Shown here piece by piece: positions 17,563 to 25,647 of a stretch of DNA of 64,000 bases; positions within the stretch are counted from its first letter, which is position 1, and every line of letters starts with the position of its first letter. The notes beneath the pieces are model-generated. The model ran no database searches, was not told the origin of the DNA, and saw nothing but the letters and a program-made list of their open reading frames with translations. The stretch comes from Cyclobacteriaceae bacterium (GTDB taxonomy: Bacteria; Bacteroidota; Bacteroidia; Cytophagales; Cyclobacteriaceae). A program made the translations under genes and the position numbers. The stretch spans positions 186,001 through 250,000 of the forward strand of contig JAEUUG010000012.1 in NCBI GenBank assembly GCA_016787565.1, written 5' to 3'.

Positions 17563-17814
17563 ATGCGGATGTTCAAAATAGTAATCATACTTTTTTTATC
17601 ACTGGCTTTCAATACAACCTTTGCGCAAAAAAACAGGAAGCTCACCAAAGATGAAATGACAAAAATGACTCCTGAGCAGCGATTGGTACATGAGTCCAAC
17701 CGCAAGAGCAAAAACGGTAAGAAAGATCTGTCTAACAAAAAGAAGGTGAAGATTCAAAAAAAGACAAGTCGCAAAAGCGAAAAAATTAAACCACCCAAGC
17801 GACAAAAGCGTTAA
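17563..17814 (+). CDS. small secreted highly basic protein
   Basis: An 83-residue protein with a signal peptide (about 1-21, cleaved after TFAQ). The mature part is very rich in Lys and Arg and ends in KPPKRQKR. I recognise no domain. An exact -7 element lies just upstream, supporting expression as its own unit. The extreme charge suggests binding to polyanions (LPS, nucleic acid or teichuronic-like polymers), which is speculation. An alternative start is the ATG two codons later. Confidence 0.7.
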   Translation: MRMFKIVIILFLSLAFNTTFAQKNRKLTKDEMTKMTPEQRLVHESNRKSKNGKKDLSNKKKVKIQKKTSRKSEKIKPPKRQKR

Positions 17815-17852
17815 GTGGAAATCTGCTCTTCGGTGAAAATCAGATGATTTTA

Positions 17853-20150
17853 TTACCTGAAAAGTACCTTTAAAGTATGCGCCTTATGCTGTCTGACCAG
17901 GGTCAGCATATAAATCCCCGGAGCCGGTAATTGAAAATTGCTAATAGCGTTTGAATTTCCAAACCAAATAATTTGACCGGTTGAATTTGTTATTCTAAGC
18001 CCAGCTTCAATTTGTTGCGTAATGTGTATGATACCATCATTGGATGGATTGGGATAAACACGAAAGGGAGTCTCCTCGTCATCAATACCGGTTATGACAG
18101 CGGCTGTAAAATTCTGATCAGTTAAAGGGGCAGAAAGATTATTAATTGTTATGAATGCAGGACTAAATACGAAATTTTCCGAAACTGGTGTAACAACACC
18201 AGACCAGCCTGCTGGTAACTCCGCCCGATAACTTCCATCTGTGATCGTTTTGGTTTCTGTTGGTAAGCCAGTGAACGAAACATTTTCTATGGGTGCTCCC
18301 GATTGATCTTTAATCAAACCTGATATTGCATACTTAGGAATAACCGATAGAGGAGAAGCCACCAACACCTGATTGAGCAAATCACTTGACATGTTGGTAA
18401 CCTGAATTTTATCGGGCTTAAATTTATAACCCTCGGCCACCGGTATAATCAAACCTGACCAACCTACAGGGACTTCACCAAAGAAATTCCCGTTAGTATC
18501 AATGCGTGTAGTTTGCGGAAAGCCCGATAACGTAGCAGTCGAGAATGGCTCGCCCCTTTCATCAGTTACTTTACCAAGAATATAGACCACTCCGGTTTTA
18601 CGGAGAATAAAATTCTGATCAATCAGATTTGATTTGACCTTGGGTACAATAATCGAAGCCGGTTTGAATTGGAATCCGTTCAGTACAGGAGTGACTAAGC
18701 CTGTCCATCCTGCTGGAACCTCCGCAACATAGTATCCAAATTCATTGGTGAAAACATTTTGCGGAAATCCTTCGATTGGAATTTGAGCAATAGGCTGACC
18801 ACTTACATCAGTTACATACCCAGAAACAAAGTAGGTGCCGATGTATTTGCCAATAAAATTTATATTTCCTGATGAAACTTGTGCATCTGTGATTGAAACG
18901 GACTCCGGTTCAAACATGTGACTACTCAATTCAGGTGTAATTTTACCAGACCAGCCCCGCGGCACAATCACAGAAAATTCGCCTTGCGCATCGCTACCGA
19001 TCAGCATATTCTTTGCTGCAATAGCAACACCTAACGGCTTTCCTTGGTCATCTTTTATGGTGCCCGACAGCGTAACCGGATTCAACAATGATTGATTGGT
19101 ATAATACACCCGTTCGTCCAGGAGTTGCACCATAAATACTTTTCCAGTGGATGATTCGTAATGAAAGTTACTCTCATAACGATCGGTTCGGCTGATGCCC
19201 ATGCCCGTTGTTCGCCTCACCCAGGTAAGCCCTTTATCGGTTGAGTAAAATGAGCCTCCTGTGCTGATAGAATTGGAAACCGAACTGTACCAGTCACCAT
19301 TTTTTGCAAAATGAATGTTATTTAAATTCAAATCTTCCCACCAGTTACCAGCTTTTCGGATGCTCCAAGGGCGCCAGGGAGCATTTTTAGCAACATCATT
19401 TATGTGCTTGATTAAATTTAGTCGGGTAGAAATATTGACGGCCGTTCCACTCACACTCACCATCACAGAATCCTGTGGGGTAATGCTGATCGCAAAAGAA
19501 TTCAACACTTTTATAGTACCAAGATTAGTAACAAACAATGGTGATTGCTGCCAATTCAATCCCTTGTTATCGGAGAAGTATAATCCGCCAGAACCAGAAG
19601 TATTTTCATCGGGCAATGCTACATACAATCTACCGGTTTTATCTATAGCCAATTGCTCTGCCGATCGTAGATGGGTGGGCAAACCTGTATTTCGCTTCAC
19701 CCATATTTTTAAATCGCCACTATTAAAAAAAATGCCATCCCCTACAAAACCTTGATCGTTTGTAAAGCCACTGGCAATAAAGAAGTATTCATGCTCTTTG
19801 TTTTCTATAATTTTTATAATTGGATATGCAGTTGAAACCGGCACCGAATCCCACGATGCACCCTTGTTTTTCGAAAAGAATATTTTTCCTGCTCCACCTG
19901 CGACAAGCGTACCATCAGAAGAGGCATGTATACTAAAAATGTAGGAGGAGGATAAATTTTTCGTCCAGCTAAAGCCTTCATTTCCAGACTTCCAGATTCC
20001 GCTAGAAGTTCCTACAAACAGTACTGAATCTTCAACACTGGTAAATGCAGTTTTAGGCCCACCTGGAAAGTCGCGTGTGGTGAGCCAAAAGCCTTGCCCG
20101 AAGCATGACAGTGAACTGAATACTAACAATATGATAAAAGGGAATCTCAT
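17853..20150 (-). CDS. T9SS-secreted surface protein with Asp-box propeller and four internal repeats
   Basis: A 765-residue surface or secreted protein. A signal peptide (1-18) is followed by a sortilin/BNR-like propeller (about 20-350) with four Asp-boxes: SGNEGFSW (55), SKNKGASW (93), SDNKGLNW (193) and STDKGLTW (303). Four tandem ~80-residue repeats follow, starting near 359, 441, 523 and 607. Each reads G-x-(V/I/L)-x-D-x-x-G-x-P early and then P-x-G-W-(S/T)-G-x-(I/V)-x-P, like carboxypeptidase-regulatory beta-sandwiches. The C-terminus (697-765, beginning RVYPNPSNDGIIHI) is a type A T9SS sorting domain. Function is unknown; adhesion or glycan binding is possible. Confidence 0.85.
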   Translation of the reverse strand: MRFPFIILLVFSSLSCFGQGFWLTTRDFPGGPKTAFTSVEDSVLFVGTSSGIWKSGNEGFSWTKNLSSSYIFSIHASSDGTLVAGGAGKIFFSKNKGASWDSVPVSTAYPIIKIIENKEHEYFFIASGFTNDQGFVGDGIFFNSGDLKIWVKRNTGLPTHLRSAEQLAIDKTGRLYVALPDENTSGSGGLYFSDNKGLNWQQSPLFVTNLGTIKVLNSFAISITPQDSVMVSVSGTAVNISTRLNLIKHINDVAKNAPWRPWSIRKAGNWWEDLNLNNIHFAKNGDWYSSVSNSISTGGSFYSTDKGLTWVRRTTGMGISRTDRYESNFHYESSTGKVFMVQLLDERVYYTNQSLLNPVTLSGTIKDDQGKPLGVAIAAKNMLIGSDAQGEFSVIVPRGWSGKITPELSSHMFEPESVSITDAQVSSGNINFIGKYIGTYFVSGYVTDVSGQPIAQIPIEGFPQNVFTNEFGYYVAEVPAGWTGLVTPVLNGFQFKPASIIVPKVKSNLIDQNFILRKTGVVYILGKVTDERGEPFSTATLSGFPQTTRIDTNGNFFGEVPVGWSGLIIPVAEGYKFKPDKIQVTNMSSDLLNQVLVASPLSVIPKYAISGLIKDQSGAPIENVSFTGLPTETKTITDGSYRAELPAGWSGVVTPVSENFVFSPAFITINNLSAPLTDQNFTAAVITGIDDEETPFRVYPNPSNDGIIHITQQIEAGLRITNSTGQIIWFGNSNAISNFQLPAPGIYMLTLVRQHKAHTLKVLFR

Positions 20151-20418
20151 TATAGATCAATACAAACGGTATACTGAGTGTTCAGTTACGCGATCAAAAA
20201 AATTAATTCTAAGCTTCGGTAAGCGTCCCAACTTCGGACAATCAGTGTAAGATTTTGAACAACCAACAGTAGAATCAAAAATCTTTCAACACCTATTTCT
20301 TCCCCTTCGAACCCGCACAACCTGCAAATCACACCGCTTTAAATTGTCTTTCACCGAAAAGGAGATGCCCTGGCTAACATCGGTCTCCGTTGAAGACACA
20401 AGAAAATTTCCAATAATT
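20151..20418. other. gene-free divergent intergenic region
   Basis: 268 bp between the T9SS protein gene (minus) and the CPBP-like gene (plus). I find no tRNA, repeat or convincing promoter. TACCGTTTG on the minus strand near 20172 resembles the -7 element with one extra base. An in-frame extension of the CPBP-like gene (back to 20344) covers part of the region but looks non-coding. Confidence 0.5.
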
Positions 20419-21141
20419 ATGAAAATTCTGTCAATGAATCTTAAGTCACTATTACATAGAAATCTATTCATCTATTTTTCGTTTTTGATCATCGCCCTGG
20501 CGGGAATCTTCGTTGGCCGATCGATTACAAATGATTATGCTGATTTACGCATCTGGGAATTCTCCAATCTGCTTTTCATGCTGATTGGCCTACCGTTTTT
20601 GTTTCTGCAAACAAAAGCCGGCCTGCCAGACTTCATAACTGAAACCGTAACATATCGTAACCGAGTTCTTTACCCCGCTATTGGGGGCCTTGTTTTTGGC
20701 TTACTCGATGTTATCGTGTGGAAAATCATTTTGCATCCACAGCCCTACACTGAACTTCCGCCTTTTTTACAGCCTTTCCCGTATTCCATTTTTCTTTATT
20801 TCTCAGGAGCCTTTGAGATCGAGGTATTCTACCGGCTCATTCCGCTTACCATAATTTTAGTGATCGGTAATTGGTGGAAAAAAGGCAAGTATTTCCAAAC
20901 CTTCTTTTGGGCAGGTGCCGCAATGACAGCATTAAGAGAACCCCTCGAGCAACTACCCGATGGGAATGCATGGTTAATATCGTATTCGTTGTTGACTGGA
21001 TTTTTTATGAATCTCATGCAGGCAGTTTGGTACAAAAAGGCAGGCTTTATTGCTTCCCTATCATTACGCTTAGGTCATTATGTGATCTGGCATATCGTGT
21101 TGGGTATGTATGTTGAGATTTTTGAATTAGGTAAGTTTTAA
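20419..21141 (+). CDS. multi-pass membrane protein, distant CPBP (Abi) family
   Basis: A 240-residue protein with about six or seven membrane segments. Two features recall CPBP intramembrane proteases: a Glu-rich FEIEVFYRLIP segment in place of EExxxR, and LSLRLGHYVIWHIV in place of the His-bearing third motif. The first motif is degenerate, so activity is doubtful. Start placed at the ATG at 20419; an upstream TTG-type start would add an unlikely 25 residues. It converges on the LytTR gene with a 4-bp overlap. Confidence 0.65.
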   Translation: MKILSMNLKSLLHRNLFIYFSFLIIALAGIFVGRSITNDYADLRIWEFSNLLFMLIGLPFLFLQTKAGLPDFITETVTYRNRVLYPAIGGLVFGLLDVIVWKIILHPQPYTELPPFLQPFPYSIFLYFSGAFEIEVFYRLIPLTIILVIGNWWKKGKYFQTFFWAGAAMTALREPLEQLPDGNAWLISYSLLTGFFMNLMQAVWYKKAGFIASLSLRLGHYVIWHIVLGMYVEIFELGKF

Positions 21142-22013
21142 ATTTTACTCCCGATCCATGTCTTAAATTCTGATGCTTTCTTTTTGCTGATGCTAATCTC
21201 TTCGGTGGTAGAAGGGTCCAGTGTAAGGATCAATTTACCTGAGTTATCTGACCTAAACCGTTTGATTGCTTTGATATGACCAATCATTTGACGGTTGAGA
21301 CGGAAAAATGATTCGGGATCCAATAACGTTTCCAGATTTTCTAAGGATGAAGAAGATGTGTATTCTTTACCGTCACTTGTCTTAATAAAGCTGACTTCGT
21401 TTTGTTTATAGATATAAGCGATATCATTGGTTTGTACAGGCACTGAAGAAGTTCCATAATTTACAATTAGCAAATCGCGATAGCCCGATGACTTTAAAAG
21501 ATCAGAAGAACTTGTTACTCCTGCCACAGAAGTCTCTAATTCACGCACTCGGTTTCTCAAATCCTCTATGGTTTGAGTATAATACTGATGAAAGTACATA
21601 CCCGTATAAATCATATGAATAAGTGCCGTGAACAAAATTGTAAGCGGAAAATCATAGACAAGCAAATATCCGGTATTGAAATTATCGGGGCGGGTGATGA
21701 TTAGTTCATTCCAGATATAAATCATCGCTGCAACCAACGGAACGGTAATAAGTAAAGATCCGAATGCCTGAATGAGAAAGCGCTGGAAGCGTTGACTTAC
21801 CCATGAATAGTGCATATCAAGATACTTAATTAGTCGTCTGTTCGTTTCCCAGCTAAGTGCTACCAGCAGCGTATTCCAAAATAAGTCCCCATAATACAAG
21901 GGCTGCTTCATTAACACCCCGATGGATTCATACTCACCAAAATGTCTCACAATAAAGCCCAGCAGTGGATAGCCAATGATGCGAAGCCATCGGTCTTGAT
22001 AATTTATACGCAT
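21138..22013 (-). CDS. membrane-bound LytTR-type transcription regulator
   Basis: A 291-residue one-component regulator. Four N-terminal membrane helices (about 10-140) and a short coiled coil lead to a C-terminal LytTR DNA-binding domain (about 185-290; ...NDIAYIYKQNEVSFIKTSDGKEY and FFRLNRQMIGHIKAI). No receiver or kinase domain is present, so it probably senses a membrane or extracellular signal directly. Its own promoter has an exact -7 element 22 bp upstream. Its neighbour is the CPBP-like gene on the opposite strand. Confidence 0.85.
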   Translation of the reverse strand: MRINYQDRWLRIIGYPLLGFIVRHFGEYESIGVLMKQPLYYGDLFWNTLLVALSWETNRRLIKYLDMHYSWVSQRFQRFLIQAFGSLLITVPLVAAMIYIWNELIITRPDNFNTGYLLVYDFPLTILFTALIHMIYTGMYFHQYYTQTIEDLRNRVRELETSVAGVTSSSDLLKSSGYRDLLIVNYGTSSVPVQTNDIAYIYKQNEVSFIKTSDGKEYTSSSSLENLETLLDPESFFRLNRQMIGHIKAIKRFRSDNSGKLILTLDPSTTEEISISKKKASEFKTWIGSKI

Positions 22014-22035
22014 TTTTCAAAAATAACTATTGAAC

Positions 22036-22043
22036 CAAATGTA
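22036..22043 (-). promoter_or_regulatory. -7 promoter element for the LytTR gene
   Basis: On the minus strand this reads TACATTTG, an exact TAnnTTTG match, 22 bp before the ATG at 22013. No clear -33 TTG is seen. Confidence 0.5.
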
Positions 22044-22128
22044 CTTGGACGTTCCAGCATAATTTTATTACAAAACCGCCAGGTCGACCATTATTTTGTC
22101 AACTCATGCTTAACAACACTGAAATGAA

Positions 22129-23649
22129 CTACTTAACTTTTATAGGCTTGAGTTCATCAAACCAGATGTCATCGTTGGGAACATCAAATTCCAGTGCTTT
22201 GACTTTTAAATTATTATCGAGTACAAAATGAACGGTTCCGAACGAAAACCAGGATAGCAGGTCTGCATTATCCCATTTAATTTCCCATGTATCATAATGC
22301 CAGTGTTCGAGCGTTGCATTGAATCTATTGGAATGTTCAAAGTACAACCGCAGCTTATCACCCTCCTGCTTCACTTCAATGTTTCCATAGATGTTCGCAA
22401 AATAAGTTCCTGCCACTCTATCCAAACTTACCGATGGCTTTGTACCCAGTACGTGCGCACGTTTAATATCCGGTATGCGCTGATCATCGGCCACACGGGT
22501 CGAATAGTCTTTCAGGATATCAGCAGACCAATCCTTCTCCGGAAGTTTAAGAAAACGATCCATCGTATAGTTGGCTACCGCAGAAAACAAAGGCTTCATA
22601 CCATTGGTCAACACCACAATGCCGAGGTTTTCATCGGGCACCAGCAATACCATGGATAACATGCCCGAATATCCACCGGTATGCGATACCCGCATACGTC
22701 CATGATAATCTGAAACTCCCCATCCTAATGCATACCCTCTGAAATGAGTTGAATGCTCCGGCCTGGTCTGATCGACCTGAAACGTGTTGTGAGGCGTCCA
22801 GAGCATATTGCGCGATGCTTTGGTCAGCAACGTATCCTGCTTCCAGATTCCATGATTGAGATTAAAGATCATCCAATTCGCCATATCATTCACACTCGAA
22901 ACAATTCCACCGGTAGCAGCTATCGATTCCCAGTCCTCCCAGGCTATGGGCTGATGTTTTCCGTCAAACAAACCATGTGGTGTAGCATAGTTTCCTTTTA
23001 GCTCAAGATTTTTTACAGAAGTAATCGTTCTGTTCATTCCCAACGGATTTAAAATCCTTTCCTGAATATTTTCGGCCCAGCTTTTAGTTGAAACAACTTT
23101 CATCAACTCACCTGCCGTAATGTACATGATATTGGAATAACCATAGCCCGATCTGAAATCATAGGATCGCGGAAGATATTGGGCACGCTTAATAATTTCC
23201 GGAGCCGGAAGATTGTCAGATAAATACCAGATGGCATCACCGCTAAAGGTACCCAGACCAACCCGGTGACTCAGAATATCCCTGATCGTAACTTCTTGCG
23301 AAACATAGGGATCATACAATTCGAAATAGGGTAAATATCGTTTTACTTTATCATTCCAGGAGAGTTTCCCTTCTTGCACCATCATGGCGATTGCTGCAGT
23401 TGTGAACGCTTTGGTATTGGAGGCAATGGCATATAATGTGTGTTCATTTGTTTTTTCAGGCTTCCCCAACTCTTTGACACCATACCCCTTTGAATAAATC
23501 ACCTTACCATCCTTTACGATGGCCACACTCATGCCTGGCATATCCCAGTCTTTTAAAGCTTTGGAGTAGTAGGCGTCCAATTTTTTCAGATCAACCTGCG
23601 CAAATAAACCATTCGTTGTAAGTAGAAGAAAAAAGAATATTTTTTTCAT
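22129..23649 (-). CDS. serine hydrolase (class C beta-lactamase fold) with DUF3471-like tail
   Basis: Exported 506-residue protein. The signal peptide spans 1-17 (LFAQ). A beta-lactamase/transpeptidase-like domain follows, with the catalytic SxxK at S77-K80 (SNTK), YSN at 171-173 as the second motif and an HTGGYSGM segment as the third. A ~100-residue C-terminal beta domain resembles DUF3471. The family includes esterases and D-amino-acid peptidases as well as lactamases, so antibiotic resistance should not be assumed. Start placed at 23649 because it begins a clean signal peptide; the longer frame overlaps glycogen synthase only at the end of that gene. Confidence 0.87.
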   Translation of the reverse strand: MKKIFFFLLLTTNGLFAQVDLKKLDAYYSKALKDWDMPGMSVAIVKDGKVIYSKGYGVKELGKPEKTNEHTLYAIASNTKAFTTAAIAMMVQEGKLSWNDKVKRYLPYFELYDPYVSQEVTIRDILSHRVGLGTFSGDAIWYLSDNLPAPEIIKRAQYLPRSYDFRSGYGYSNIMYITAGELMKVVSTKSWAENIQERILNPLGMNRTITSVKNLELKGNYATPHGLFDGKHQPIAWEDWESIAATGGIVSSVNDMANWMIFNLNHGIWKQDTLLTKASRNMLWTPHNTFQVDQTRPEHSTHFRGYALGWGVSDYHGRMRVSHTGGYSGMLSMVLLVPDENLGIVVLTNGMKPLFSAVANYTMDRFLKLPEKDWSADILKDYSTRVADDQRIPDIKRAHVLGTKPSVSLDRVAGTYFANIYGNIEVKQEGDKLRLYFEHSNRFNATLEHWHYDTWEIKWDNADLLSWFSFGTVHFVLDNNLKVKALEFDVPNDDIWFDELKPIKVK

Positions 23650-23698
23650 AGCAAGATATTTTTGTTTTGATGAAATAAAATCATGTAATGCAGCCGAC

Positions 23699-25522
23699 TC
23701 ACCCATCGATTGCTTTTTGATAAGCCTCATGATAATGCTGAATGAGATTTCCCCAATCAAATGCTGACGAATAGTTCTCTACATTGTTGCGCTGCATAAT
23801 GCGATCTCTCCGGCTTTGCATTAAAAACTTATATAAAAAGGAGGCCAGTTGCTTAGCACTCCAGTTAAAAGTTCGCCTGCCGCGCTCCACCACAAACATG
23901 CCGTGCTTTTCATGATCTGGAAAATTATGCAGAAGGTAATCACCAAAGCCAGACAAATCGCTGGTAACAGATGGCACACCACTGGCCATACATTCGAGTG
24001 GGGTATATCCCCAGGGTTCATAGTAACTCGGAAAAACACCGAGATGACAGCCGCGCACAAACTGACCGTAGTCCATGCCAAACAACGGACTGGTGGAGTT
24101 GATAAAATCCGGGTGATAGACAACTTTTACTTTATCCTCCTTTTTATTCAATAATTTTCTCTTGTTTAAGAAGTTCAGAATCTCATCATTTTCTTCATCC
24201 ATGAGTTTGTGGGTAATGACAGAAGGGAGTTTATTGCTCTTCCATGATTGAACTGTTCTTCGATAGCGCAATTTCCAATAGTCATTTACAAAATCATTTA
24301 ACTCCGGCAAGCGATGATCATCGCGTGTTGTACTGACATAAAATAAACGCTTACCGACCTGTCGCTGAATTGCCTCACAGGTTTGCCGGATTTCTTCCAT
24401 CATAGCACGCGATTGCAAAATCTCTGGCTTGATGCTGTAAAACTCGCGCTTGGTCACAAAGAACATAACAACCGTAACATCAACCTTCTCTTCTTTAAGT
24501 TGCTCATTCAAATGACTGAGCGCTTCAAGCGTCAAATCAAAGCCTTTGTTCTTGTATTCAAATCTTCCGGATGTAAAGAGGTAAATTGTCTTCTCCAGAT
24601 CAAAAGCATAAGCATTAAAAAAATGCCCCATTACAAACTGATGAATTTGCTCTTTATACAGAGAGTGAAGGTTTTGAAATTCATGTAACGCTTCAAATCG
24701 TTCAATATTCAATCCGTTCGGAAGGATCACTTCAGGCTTGCGTTTTAACAAATGCTTGCATTCGCGCGCTGTTACCTCACTCACCGTGGTCAGAATATCA
24801 CAGTACTGGGCAGCTCCGAATTCAATTCGTGCTTCTGTTTCAACTGCAAATTTTTTGGCTTCGATTTCCCAATTAAAAAAAGGAAGATGTGCATAAAAGG
24901 TTGGTGAGTTTATGGCCAGGTGCCGCCCCAACTGGGTGGCGTGTGTTGTGAAGATTGTCTTCATCGGCATCTTCTCACGCTTGATGTCGAGTATGGGCAA
25001 CCCTGACATCCACTCATGAAAATGCCCGATAATGGTTTTATCCTTTCCGGAAAGTTGTACCAACTCATCAAAAAAAAGTTTAGTCAGATAGGCAAAAGCT
25101 ATGACCTGATTGATCAGGGCACTATCACCCGAAGTGCCTATACCATGATTTTTCCACAGCAAATACTTAATTACGTTCAGGGCCTTCTCTTCTACAACAT
25201 TAGGATTCAGCAACACTACACGGGGTTTACCGGTAACCAACCATTCAGCATAGTGAACGTCATAGCCCCGCTTCCGCAATCGGGCAGCAGCCTGACCAAA
25301 AATATCTTCAACATCATCCAGACGTTCCAACTCAGCTTCAATACTCCGGCTAACATATGGACCAACCATACAATACCGACCTGACCAGGATTGCATTTGT
25401 GCGGGTACTTTCGAGCGAATTACTGTGTAAATACCGCCCACTTGATTACAAACCTCCCATGCTACTTCAACTAGTAAAGCATTAGGTAAAAAATTAACAG
25501 AAGCGGATGATCGTTTTGGCAT
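23699..25522 (-). CDS. glycogen synthase, GT3 (eukaryote-type) family
   Basis: Predicted to extend alpha-1,4-glucan chains from a nucleotide-glucose donor. The 607-residue cytosolic protein matches the GT3 family of fungal/animal glycogen synthase rather than bacterial GlgA (GT5). Landmarks are VEVAWEVCNQVGGIYTVI, HFHEWMSG, TTHATQLGR, the C-terminal FPSYYEPWGYTPLECMASG and a long GT3-type insertion with YVSTTRDDHRLPELNDFVNDYW. In animal enzymes an allosteric Arg cluster binds glucose-6-phosphate; I did not verify it here. It diverges from clpB; no glgB, glgC or glgP is nearby. Confidence 0.88.
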   Translation of the reverse strand: MPKRSSASVNFLPNALLVEVAWEVCNQVGGIYTVIRSKVPAQMQSWSGRYCMVGPYVSRSIEAELERLDDVEDIFGQAAARLRKRGYDVHYAEWLVTGKPRVVLLNPNVVEEKALNVIKYLLWKNHGIGTSGDSALINQVIAFAYLTKLFFDELVQLSGKDKTIIGHFHEWMSGLPILDIKREKMPMKTIFTTHATQLGRHLAINSPTFYAHLPFFNWEIEAKKFAVETEARIEFGAAQYCDILTTVSEVTARECKHLLKRKPEVILPNGLNIERFEALHEFQNLHSLYKEQIHQFVMGHFFNAYAFDLEKTIYLFTSGRFEYKNKGFDLTLEALSHLNEQLKEEKVDVTVVMFFVTKREFYSIKPEILQSRAMMEEIRQTCEAIQRQVGKRLFYVSTTRDDHRLPELNDFVNDYWKLRYRRTVQSWKSNKLPSVITHKLMDEENDEILNFLNKRKLLNKKEDKVKVVYHPDFINSTSPLFGMDYGQFVRGCHLGVFPSYYEPWGYTPLECMASGVPSVTSDLSGFGDYLLHNFPDHEKHGMFVVERGRRTFNWSAKQLASFLYKFLMQSRRDRIMQRNNVENYSSAFDWGNLIQHYHEAYQKAIDG

Positions 25523-25543
25523 AACTCAGGTCAGAATGGCCGT

Positions 25544-25559
25544 ATTTAGTTAACTAAAT
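25544..25559. promoter_or_regulatory. perfect 16-bp palindrome between glycogen synthase and clpB
   Basis: ATTTAGTTAACTAAAT is a perfect 16-bp inverted repeat in the 125-bp divergent region, 21 bp upstream of the glycogen synthase ATG and 88 bp upstream of the clpB ATG. It is AT-rich but symmetric over its full length, suggesting a dimeric regulator site. Confidence 0.4.
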
Positions 25560-25633
25560 CTATCATTAAAATGTCAAAACTTCTGAAAATACTCATCCAA
25601 ATTATATGGATACTGTTTTGAGGAGCCAAGCCT

Positions 25634-25639
25634 GGAGGA
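25634..25639 (+). promoter_or_regulatory. strong Shine-Dalgarno for clpB
   Basis: GGAGGA sits 8 bp before the ATG at 25648. Such a strong site is unusual in this phylum and fixes the clpB start; the ATG at 25644 is out of frame. Confidence 0.6.
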
Positions 25640-25647
25640 ATCGATGT

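Noticed and set aside
17836-17851. AAAATC-AGAT-GATTTT hairpin after the small basic gene
   Set aside because: The stem is only 6 bp and mostly A-T, with no proper T-tract; too weak to call a terminator.
20296-20340. Minus-strand GGTTCGAA reminiscent of a tRNA T-loop near GCAGGTTGTGCGG
   Set aside because: The flanking bases do not form a T-stem, acceptor stem or anticodon arm, so no tRNA is called.
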